The notes under the pieces are model-generated. The model was not told the origin of the DNA and did not search any database. It saw only the letters and a program-made list of their open reading frames with translations. Below are positions 1 to 4,799 of a DNA stretch of 6,533 nucleotides, one piece after another. Made by a program: the position numbers and the translations under genes. Numbering within the stretch: the stretch's first letter is position 1; each line of letters starts with the position of its first letter. Location: contig SICY01000045.1 of NCBI GenBank assembly GCA_009697485.1, positions 1-6,533 on the forward strand, written 5' to 3'. The DNA is from Nitrosarchaeum sp. Lineage in GTDB: Archaea > Thermoproteota > Nitrososphaeria > Nitrososphaerales > Nitrosopumilaceae.

Positions 1-404
1 GTCATCTTTGTCTTACTGATTATTTTGGAGAAGATGACATTGTTGCATTTCAAGCAGTTACGGTTGGAAACAAAGTTTCAGATGTTATAGAAAGATGGAA
101 TAAAGAAGACAAATATGCTGATGCATACTATCTGCATGGTTTAGCAGTTGAAGTAGCTGAGGCATTAGCCGAATGGATAAACCGTAAAATAAAATCTGAA
201 TTAAAACTTGAAAAAGGAGGTCTTCGATACAGTTGGGGTTTTCCAAGCTGTCCTGATGTCTTACAACATAATCTGGTTTGGACTCTATTACAACCCGAAA
301 AATCTGGAATGGTGTTAGATTCAGAATCTGGACAAATTATTCCAGAACAATCAACGGCTGCAATTGTAGTGCATCATCCTAAATCGCAATATTTTGTACT
401 TTAG
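1..404 (+). CDS. metH: Cobalamin-dependent methionine synthase, C-terminal reactivation domain (5'-truncated)
   Basis: An open frame enters from the left edge (first full codon at base 3) and ends at TAG 402-404, giving the last 133 residues. They align by eye with the AdoMet-binding activation domain of MetH. There is a helix LAVEVAEALAEWINRKIKSE, then the hallmark RYSWGFPSCPD (compare RxxxGYPxCP, the AdoMet-binding stretch), then a VWTLL segment and a terminal HHPKSQYFVL matching the family's SHPDSKYF block. In the family, MetH moves a methyl group from methyl-tetrahydrofolate through cobalamin to homocysteine, and this domain rebinds AdoMet to re-methylate oxidised B12. The protein stops right after the YFVL strand and lacks the roughly 30-residue extension of E. 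coli MetH. The loop before the AdoMet motif is also short. It is cytosolic. The catalytic and B12-binding domains lie outside the window, so full-length status is unknown. Confidence 0.93.
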   Translation, partial: HLCLTDYFGEDDIVAFQAVTVGNKVSDVIERWNKEDKYADAYYLHGLAVEVAEALAEWINRKIKSELKLEKGGLRYSWGFPSCPDVLQHNLVWTLLQPEKSGMVLDSESGQIIPEQSTAAIVVHHPKSQYFVL

Positions 405-1150
405 ATTTTTTTCAATGTCTCTTTTGCAAATGTAAAATCATTAGGTGATGTGATTAGTACATCTCCTGCAATGCTGTGAATTTCTTTGATAAAATTAGCA
501 GGGTTTTCTTTGTAGCCGGACCAATCTAATTCCAAAAACTTTGCAGAATTCTCATTTTTTTCAGTAGGCAACAAAATACATGGAATAATTCTAAATCCGC
601 TTGGCCTTAATTTGTTAGAAATTCTCTGTACTTGTTCTGTTGAATGAATCACTTGTGTCATGAAACCCTTAGGTGCAGCTGTAATTTTTTTTTGAATTTT
701 TTCAAAGTCAGGATTACTAGGCAATGATAAAAAGAAGTTCATTTTCTTGCCATAACCTAATTCGTTTAGTTGCTTAACGACATGACTTGGAATCAAACCT
801 GAATCTGTTGGATTCTCTTTTGATGGATCACCTTTCAGAACTAGAATTCCGTCTAATTTCAGATCTATTGATTCTTGCACTATTTGTTTAATTGAATCCA
901 TGTCTTTGTCTCTTACACGCATACTTATTGTAATTTGTAAATTAGGATGGTTTGTCTTCAGTATTTTTCCTGTGGTTAATGCTGAAACTCGTCTAGTTCC
1001 CAAAACAGAATCTGTTACATGAATACCGTCACATAACGTACTGATATCTGAAACTCTTTGTACAAGTTTTGACAATAATGAATTTGTTTCCTCATTTGAT
1101 GTTTTGATATCTGGAATTTTTGGTGGGTTTATTTCGTAGATGACCGCCAT
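401..1150 (-). CDS. metF: Methylenetetrahydrofolate reductase family protein
   Basis: A 249-residue protein of the MTHFR TIM-barrel family. In the family the enzyme reduces 5,10-methylene-tetrahydrofolate (or the equivalent archaeal pterin) to the methyl form consumed by MetH, whose gene lies tail-to-tail with it. Visible motifs are the first strand IYEINPP (residues 4-10), whose Glu6 corresponds to the catalytic Glu of the bacterial FEFFPP motif; an HVTDSVLGTRRVSA segment (about 44-57) typical of the short archaeal branch; and LVLKGDPS (about 103-110), matching the flavin-site (L)RGD motif with its Asp. It is shorter than E. coli MetF (about 296 aa), mainly towards the C-terminus. The frame extends to a TTG at 1162, but I chose the ATG at 1150: MAVIYEINPP begins right at the first barrel strand, and a TATA-like box lies about 26 nt upstream. 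The stop TAA (403-401) overlaps the metH stop. The cofactor (folate versus a methanopterin-like carrier) cannot be told from sequence. Confidence 0.85.
   Translation of the reverse strand: MAVIYEINPPKIPDIKTSNEETNSLLSKLVQRVSDISTLCDGIHVTDSVLGTRRVSALTTGKILKTNHPNLQITISMRVRDKDMDSIKQIVQESIDLKLDGILVLKGDPSKENPTDSGLIPSHVVKQLNELGYGKKMNFFLSLPSNPDFEKIQKKITAAPKGFMTQVIHSTEQVQRISNKLRPSGFRIIPCILLPTEKNENSAKFLELDWSGYKENPANFIKEIHSIAGDVLITSPNDFTFAKETLKKI
405..412 (+). terminator. T-tract terminator for metH, inside the opposing gene
   Basis: A run of seven T (406-412) begins one base after the metH stop, and more T-rich sequence follows at 420-426. Archaeal RNA polymerase often terminates at such T-runs without a hairpin. 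The same bases on the other strand are the AAA codons of the two C-terminal lysines of the convergent reductase. Inferred from sequence only. Confidence 0.45.
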
Positions 1151-1171
1151 AAAGAATCTCAAATTTAACTT

Positions 1172-1190
1172 GGTTAAAACCTTTAAAACA
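1172..1190 (-). promoter_or_regulatory. Promoter of the MTHFR-family gene (two overlapping TATA-like boxes)
   Basis: Read on the minus strand, this stretch holds TTTTAAAG (1188-1181) followed by GGTTTTAACC (1181-1172). The second box is centred about 26 nt before the ATG at 1150, the spacing expected for a leaderless archaeal transcript. The first box would instead place the transcript start near the in-frame TTG at 1162. Which one is used is not decidable from sequence. Confidence 0.4.
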
Positions 1191-1196
1191 CAAACT

Positions 1197-1206
1197 CAAT
1201 AAAATA
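1197..1206 (+). promoter_or_regulatory. TATA-like box for the Nudix gene
   Basis: The AT-rich element CAATAAAATA is centred about 25 nt upstream of the GTG at 1226. That fits a leaderless start at that GTG. It is a plain AT-rich match in an AT-rich gap, so support is modest. Confidence 0.4.
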
Positions 1207-1212
1207 GATAAT

Positions 1213-1228
1213 CACTATAATCATAGTG
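1213..1228. promoter_or_regulatory. Small palindrome over the Nudix transcription/translation start
   Basis: CACTAT (1213-1218) and ATAGTG (1223-1228) form a perfect 6-bp inverted repeat with a 4-nt spacer. The right arm includes the GTG start codon of the Nudix gene. At this position it could be a dimeric-regulator operator blocking polymerase at the start site. It could also be chance, since 6-bp arms are short. No known regulator site is recognised. Confidence 0.25.
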
Positions 1229-1774
1229 GACTTGAGATTCCTACGTTCTTCACTTTCAAGTAAAATTGATCCCATCATAGAACATTATGGAACAACCAAT
1301 CTTGCATCAATACTTGTTGTGATTTATGGTAAGAATCCAATTATTTTGATGACTGAAAAACCAATGCATCTAAAATTGCATGCTGGGGAAATTTCATTCC
1401 CAGGTGGAAAATTCGATCCAAATGATTCTGATCTTTTAGAAACTGCATTGCGTGAAACTCGAGAAGAAATAGGTTTAAGAATTTCAAAAAACCAAGTGAC
1501 AGGACAACTAGAACCTGTTGTAACTCTCAATTCCAGTTTTACCATTTTACCATTTGTTTCAATAGTTGATGAAATTACATCACTTTCAGCAAATTCTGAA
1601 GTAGAAAAAATACTACACATACCTCTCAAATCTTTTTTGAAAACAATGGCAGATGATCCAAATCCAACTCACCAAAGAATTCAAGAAATGTATACGTTTG
1701 AATATCAAAATAAAATTATCTGGGGTGCATCTGCAAGAATCCTAAAACAAATAGCAAATCGACTAAATCTCTGA
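1226..1774 (+). CDS. Nudix hydrolase, CoA pyrophosphatase (NudL/NUDT7-like) family
   Basis: A 182-residue Nudix-fold protein. The family motif reads LKLHAGEISFPGGK (about 49-62), followed by the Nudix helix with TALRETREEIGL (73-84), where Arg76, Glu77, Glu80 and Glu81 are the metal-binding REUXEE residues. The stretch between the GG pair and RE is 14 residues, one longer than in MutT. The GE[IV]xFPGGKxDxxD context is typical of the CoA-diphosphatase branch (E. coli NudL, human NUDT7, yeast Pcd1). Those enzymes split CoA and its derivatives into 4'-phosphopantetheine species and 3',5'-ADP, and probably clear oxidised or damaged CoA. That would matter in an organism fixing carbon through CoA thioesters, though this link is inference. 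The start is GTG at 1226; no upstream ATG exists, and a TTG two codons later is an alternative. It is a stand-alone gene, divergent from the reductase and 36 bp before the L39e start. Confidence 0.85.
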   Translation: MDLRFLRSSLSSKIDPIIEHYGTTNLASILVVIYGKNPIILMTEKPMHLKLHAGEISFPGGKFDPNDSDLLETALRETREEIGLRISKNQVTGQLEPVVTLNSSFTILPFVSIVDEITSLSANSEVEKILHIPLKSFLKTMADDPNPTHQRIQEMYTFEYQNKIIWGASARILKQIANRLNL

Positions 1775-1779
1775 GATTC

Positions 1780-1788
1780 ATTTAAAAA
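1780..1788 (+). promoter_or_regulatory. TATA box of the L39e-L31e operon
   Basis: ATTTAAAAA sits directly after the Nudix stop codon (1772-1774) and is centred about 27 nt before the L39e ATG at 1811. This is the textbook archaeal spacing when the transcript begins at or next to the ATG (leaderless). It is the cleanest promoter match in the left half of the window. Confidence 0.6.
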
Positions 1789-1810
1789 GAGCTCTTCGTG
1801 CCTGAAAATT

Positions 1811-1969
1811 ATGGCTGCACGTAAGTCATCTCCAAGAAAAATTCGTCTGTTAAAAAAGACAAGACAGACTTCACCTGTGCCAGCTTGGATTATTCTAAGG
1901 ACAAAGAGAACCGTTAGATCAAATCCAAAACGTAGAGCTTGGAGATCAACAGATGTGGAGGTTGGATAG
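1811..1969 (+). CDS. rpl39e: 50S ribosomal protein L39e
   Basis: A small, very basic 52-residue protein, of the usual length for this family (about 50 aa). It begins MAARKSSPRKIRLLKKTRQT and has the diagnostic VPAWIILRT (22-31) and SNPKRRAWR (37-45) blocks, matching the P-x-W and N-x-(K)RRxWR pattern of L39e. L39e is a thin protein threaded through the large-subunit rRNA. It lines the nascent-peptide tunnel in archaea and eukaryotes and is absent from bacteria. The ATG at 1811 follows a TATA-like box by about 27 nt, suggesting leaderless translation. Its stop TAG abuts the TTG of rpl31e, so the two form one operon, the common archaeal pairing. Residues near the C-terminus (DVEV) are encoded by the Shine-Dalgarno of the next gene. 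Confidence 0.96.
   Translation: MAARKSSPRKIRLLKKTRQTSPVPAWIILRTKRTVRSNPKRRAWRSTDVEVG
1957..1962 (+). promoter_or_regulatory. Shine-Dalgarno for rpl31e, inside rpl39e
   Basis: GGAGGT lies 7 nt before the TTG at 1970. It matches the anti-Shine-Dalgarno CCUCC core and lies within the final codons of rpl39e. It settles TTG 1970 as the L31e start despite the non-AUG codon and the zero-base intergenic gap. It also shows that internal operon genes here use ribosome binding sites even where first genes look leaderless. Confidence 0.7.
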
Positions 1970-2464
1970 TTGTCTCAAGAATTAGAAAGAGTCTATACTA
2001 TCAATTTGGGTAAAGTTTTACTTTCCGTAGATACACACCGTGCACCTAGAGCTATTAACATGATTAGGGAATTTGCTCGTCATCATATGAAAACAGCCGA
2101 TATCCGAATTGAGGAAGATCTTGCTCATCAAATTTGGTCAAAAGGAGTCAGAAGTCCTCCAAGAAAAATTAGAGTTAGAATGAGTAAAACTGATGAAGGA
2201 TATGTTTTAGTTTCTCCATATACTGATGAAAAAGAATCTAAAGAAATATCATCTAAAGATTCAAAGAAAGGTAAATCATCTAAAGATTCAAAGAAAGGTA
2301 AATCATCTAAAGATTCAAAGAAAGATACACCTGTCAATGATGTAACACCAGATGCACCAGTCAAAGAAATAAAAGAAACACCAGCTAAAGAAGTAAAGAA
2401 AGAAACACCAGCTAAAAAAGTAAAGAAAGTTGCACCATCTAAAGTAGCAAAAAAATCTAAATAG
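1970..2464 (+). CDS. rpl31e: 50S ribosomal protein L31e with an extended Lys-rich repeat tail
   Basis: A 164-residue protein. Residues 1-85 or so are a normal archaeal L31e: LERVYTINLGKVLL, a HRAPRAINMIREFARHHM helix block, and the conserved IWSKGVRSPPRKIRVRM stretch (55-71), ending near VLVSPY. L31e sits at the rim of the peptide exit tunnel on the large subunit. Archaeal homologues usually stop at about 80-100 residues. Here about 75 extra residues follow, low in complexity and dominated by Lys, Ser, Pro and Glu. They are built from 9-residue units: three of SSKDSKKGK type (from residue 94), then degenerate units of the form ETPAKEVKK (from 136). The tail resembles histone-H1-like basic tails and is probably disordered; binding to rRNA, or to factors at the tunnel exit, is inference. 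The TTG start abuts the rpl39e stop and has a good Shine-Dalgarno. The gene ends at TAG, 39 bp before the end of the convergent FtsZ-like gene. Confidence 0.95.
   Translation: MSQELERVYTINLGKVLLSVDTHRAPRAINMIREFARHHMKTADIRIEEDLAHQIWSKGVRSPPRKIRVRMSKTDEGYVLVSPYTDEKESKEISSKDSKKGKSSKDSKKGKSSKDSKKDTPVNDVTPDAPVKEIKETPAKEVKKETPAKKVKKVAPSKVAKKSK
2249..2324 (+). repeat. Tandem 27-bp repeat in the L31e tail, about 2.8 copies
   Basis: Two identical 27-bp units (2249-2275 and 2276-2302) are followed by a third copy identical over its first 22 bases (2303-2324). The unit is in frame and encodes SSKDSKKGK. Identity at the DNA level, including synonymous positions, implies recent duplication by slippage or unequal recombination, or active homogenisation. 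The copy number is likely to vary between strains. Confidence 0.95.
2375..2455 (+). repeat. Second, degenerate 27-bp repeat set in the L31e tail
   Basis: Three in-frame 27-bp units begin at 2375, 2402 and 2429. They encode ETPAKEVKK, ETPAKKVKK and VAPSKVAKK. The first two are nearly identical in DNA and the third has diverged. The period equals that of the upstream repeat set although the sequence differs. Weaker copies (DAPVKEIK) precede them. Confidence 0.85.
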
Positions 2465-2503
2465 AAAATTCTATTCTTAATAAAAAACTGTTATAAAATT
2501 ATT
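2465..2503. terminator. Shared AT-rich terminator between convergent rpl31e and the FtsZ-like gene
   Basis: These 39 bp separate two convergent stop codons and are almost entirely A and T. A run of six A at 2482-2487 is a T6 run for the minus-strand gene. For the plus-strand operon, short T-runs occur at 2498-2505, reaching into the end of the opposing gene. This fits hairpin-free archaeal termination in both directions. I found no strong stem-loop. Confidence 0.45.
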
Positions 2504-3454
2504 TTATTCTAATTGGTATAGATCAAGTTTATAGTCGATACTGCAGTCTGGGTGTGACCAGTCTAGTGTGTTCTCTTGTGGAATAATTCCAAGTGGGTCA
2601 TATTTTTCAAATTTTGTCATTCCTTGAATTGAAGATAACATTACTATTTTGGATTCATTAGAAGATGATGTCAAATCTACTTGAGCACTGCTTTCACTTA
2701 GTATTCCGCTAGTTAGATTTGTAATTGAATTGAGAATTCCAACTGGAATATTGTTTCCTCCAACGACATAAAGCATTGAGCGTTTTACTGCGTTTGGTGG
2801 TGCATTTTCATAGAGCATTTTGAGTGAATCTCTTAATGATTCTTCTATATTCTGTCCATCTTTGCTTGTAGTTAGAATATTTGTTTGATTTGGTATTTCT
2901 GAAGACTTTAGGGAACCAACTACGTGCATTATGGCATTATTTGCAATGTCATAACATGTCTTTGGGCTCAAGTCTGGATTACTTTCTAAAAGTGAATCAT
3001 TATCTAATACAATGGTACACTCTGAATTTGCTTTTACTCTTTTTAATGAAATACCAGAATTGAAAATTCTATCTTTTTCATATTTGAATGGCATTATGGC
3101 AAATGAAACAAGTCCCTTGCCTGATTCTCTGCAAATTTCTGAAACTACTGGTGATATTGCAGAACCTGTTTTTCCTGCCAGATTTGTCAGGAGTACAATT
3201 GTAGAATAATTTGAAATCTTTGACTTTATCTGATCTGCAACTTTGTATGCTGAGCCTCTGATTAATTGAACTGATGGATTAATGACTGAATCAGTTGAGA
3301 CCTTGATTGAACTGCAGTCTGATTGAATGTCTTTTTGGTCATTGCTAATTATTAGACAATCTGAGTTTAGAGCCTCTTTGGCTTGTATTGCTAATTTTGA
3401 GCCTGCCCCGCCTAAACCGATAACTAAGATTGGTTCTTTTACTTGAAAACTCAT
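2504..3454 (-). CDS. Divergent FtsZ-like (tubulin superfamily) protein
   Basis: A 316-residue protein with the FtsZ N-terminal GTP-binding layout but eroded motifs. A phosphate loop-like VIGLGGAGSK (11-20, FtsZ T1) is kept, and SNDQKDI (37-43) sits where FtsZ has NTDxQAL. Instead of the tubulin signature GGGTGTG there is LTNLAGKTGSAISPVVSEI (89-107). The following MPFKYEKDR (121-129) and IVLDNDSLLE (148-157) match FtsZ KPFxFEG and IVIPNDxLL. No NxDxxD T7 catalytic loop is found at the expected place (about 180-205). Archaea of this phylum divide with the Cdv/ESCRT machinery and carry such an FtsZ homologue of unclear function, so a role in division should not be assumed. A nucleotide-sensing, scaffolding or non-polymerising role is possible. 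The ATG at 3454 has a TATA-like box about 28 nt upstream, giving probably independent, leaderless expression, 73 bp downstream of the methylthiotransferase. The C-terminus is acidic and has no FtsA/SepF-type tail that I recognise. Confidence 0.82.
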   Translation of the reverse strand: MSFQVKEPILVIGLGGAGSKLAIQAKEALNSDCLIISNDQKDIQSDCSSIKVSTDSVINPSVQLIRGSAYKVADQIKSKISNYSTIVLLTNLAGKTGSAISPVVSEICRESGKGLVSFAIMPFKYEKDRIFNSGISLKRVKANSECTIVLDNDSLLESNPDLSPKTCYDIANNAIMHVVGSLKSSEIPNQTNILTTSKDGQNIEESLRDSLKMLYENAPPNAVKRSMLYVVGGNNIPVGILNSITNLTSGILSESSAQVDLTSSSNESKIVMLSSIQGMTKFEKYDPLGIIPQENTLDWSHPDCSIDYKLDLYQLE

Positions 3455-3478
3455 TTCAAATATTATTCTCTAATTTGG

Positions 3479-3487
3479 ATAAAAAAC
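3479..3487 (-). promoter_or_regulatory. TATA box of the FtsZ-like gene
   Basis: Read on the minus strand the element is GTTTTTTAT, centred about 28 nt before the ATG at 3454. That spacing would give a leaderless transcript. It separates this gene's expression from the upstream methylthiotransferase, whose own T-run terminator lies at 3521-3527. Confidence 0.45.
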
Positions 3488-3520
3488 CTTCTTACGTTAT
3501 TTTAATCAAATCTCCGATCT

Positions 3521-3527
3521 AAAAAAT
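3521..3527 (-). terminator. T-run terminator after the methylthiotransferase gene
   Basis: Directly after the minus-strand stop codon (TAA, 3530-3528) the transcript strand reads ATTTTTT (3527-3521). A T6 run at this position is a typical archaeal terminator. A second T-rich stretch at 3486-3481 coincides with the next promoter. Confidence 0.45.
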
Positions 3528-4796
3528 TTAGCTTGCGATCTTTCCGAGAATGCTACGCGTAGTCGCATCCACTATTTCGACTATGTGTGTTTGCCCGATC
3601 TTGATTTCTTCTTTTACAACTACAGGTTTGTATGCAAAGTTTCTTCCTTTGATGCCTTCGTTTGTTTCCTCATCAAACAAAACTTTGCCCTTCCAACCGA
3701 TCCATTTCTGGTTGTTTTCTAATGATATTTTGTTTATCAGATCAAAGATAACTTTACTTCTGCTTTTTACTTCTGATGTCTCTATTTGGTCCCACTCTGC
3801 AGCTTCTGTACCTGGTCTTGCACTATATTTTGAAAGATTTACCATATCTGGACGTATTTCATTTATGAGCTCAACTGTTTTCTCAAAATCTTTCTTGGTT
3901 TCTGATGGAAAGCCTACTATGACATCTGTTGATATTGTAAAGTTTGCAAATCGCTCTTTGGCTTTTTTTATAACTTCTCTGACTGTTTGCACTGTATGTC
4001 CTCGTTTCATATCATTCAATATTTTGTCACTGCCGCTTTGTACTGGTATGTGAAGAAATTTGTAGACTTTGTCACTGTCATAAGATTTTATCAATTCTTC
4101 TTTTATTCTTGGCATATACATTGGATTCATCATGCCAACACGTATCATGAAATCTTGTGGAATTTCAGATACTGCTTTTACTAAAGTTGGTAAATCTGTA
4201 TTGATGTCAAACCCATAACATCCATTATCTGTAGATGTCAGCCAAATTTCTTTACATCCCTCGCTAATTTCAGTTTCAACTTGTCTTACAATGTCTCCTA
4301 TTCTGTAACTTGTAAGATCCCCTTTTGCTAATTTCGTCTGACAAAAAGTGCATTCACTCATACATCCACTAGATATCTCTACAATTCCTACAACTGGATT
4401 CAATCTTACTTTTGGCAGTCCTACTTTTGATAAATCTGAATCTTCCAGTGCCACGTATCTTATTCCCCTTAATGTGGAGTCTATTACCTGCAGTGTCTTT
4501 CCCAATGAGTTTGGTCCTAGCAAACTAGCTTTTTCTGTAATTTTTTCTACCGTACTCTTTTCAGCTTTTGGAAGACAACCTGCAACAACCAACGGTTTTG
4601 ATTTTAATGATCTGATTCTATGTATCATTTTGTTTGCAGTTGAATCTTTGACAGAGCATGTTACAACAATATTTAGATCAGATTCTGAAGAATTTTCTAC
4701 AAGAGTATGTCCTCCGTTTAAAATTAGTCCTGAAATCATCTCAGAATCTGCAAAACTAGCAGAACACCCGTATGCTTCTACGAAAATCTTTGCCAT
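3528..4796 (-). CDS. mtaB: tRNA methylthiotransferase (MtaB/CDKAL1-like radical SAM enzyme)
   Basis: A 422-residue protein with the full three-domain methylthiotransferase plan. The N-terminal UPF0004 domain (about 1-125) keeps three cysteines for the auxiliary Fe-S cluster: Cys11 in EAYGCSAS, Cys47 in VVTCSVKD and Cys74 in VAGCLPK. The radical-SAM core carries CMSECTFC (Cys145, Cys149, Cys152; the CxxxCxxC motif) and HIPVQSGSDKIL further on. A C-terminal TRAM RNA-binding domain spans about 365-422, with KGRNFAYKPVVV. The YGCS start and overall order match the archaeal/eukaryotic branch. Its members (e-MtaB, human CDKAL1) add a methylthio group to N6-threonylcarbamoyladenosine at position 37 of ANN-decoding tRNAs, giving ms2t6A. 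MiaB-like or RimO-like activity is less likely. The ATG lies 3 nt after the stop of the upstream lyase gene, so the two are probably co-transcribed. No functional tie between them is obvious. Confidence 0.93.
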   Translation of the reverse strand: MAKIFVEAYGCSASFADSEMISGLILNGGHTLVENSSESDLNIVVTCSVKDSTANKMIHRIRSLKSKPLVVAGCLPKAEKSTVEKITEKASLLGPNSLGKTLQVIDSTLRGIRYVALEDSDLSKVGLPKVRLNPVVGIVEISSGCMSECTFCQTKLAKGDLTSYRIGDIVRQVETEISEGCKEIWLTSTDNGCYGFDINTDLPTLVKAVSEIPQDFMIRVGMMNPMYMPRIKEELIKSYDSDKVYKFLHIPVQSGSDKILNDMKRGHTVQTVREVIKKAKERFANFTISTDVIVGFPSETKKDFEKTVELINEIRPDMVNLSKYSARPGTEAAEWDQIETSEVKSRSKVIFDLINKISLENNQKWIGWKGKVLFDEETNEGIKGRNFAYKPVVVKEEIKIGQTHIVEIVDATTRSILGKIAS

Positions 4797-4799
4797 GAT

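Noticed and set aside
1324..1629. Minus-strand open frame of 101 codons
   Set aside because: It is complementary to the Nudix core including the catalytic box, and the sense frame explains the conservation.
2249..2324. CRISPR-like repeats
   Set aside because: The 27-bp units are directly contiguous with no spacers and are in frame within L31e. They are a coding tandem repeat, not a CRISPR array.
2128..2364. Minus-strand open frame with repeated FFESLDDLP units
   Set aside because: The repeat is simply the complement of the SSKDSKKGK-coding units of L31e. There is no independent evidence for expression.
2465..2503. Possible small RNA or tRNA between convergent genes
   Set aside because: Only 39 bp of almost pure A/T with no stable stem. 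It is too short and too AT-rich for a structured RNA.
3550..4053. Plus-strand open frame of 167 codons
   Set aside because: It lies wholly antisense to the methylthiotransferase, whose motifs are complete. Its translation is a Ser/Phe/Ile-rich shadow with no recognisable family and no promoter or ribosome binding site.
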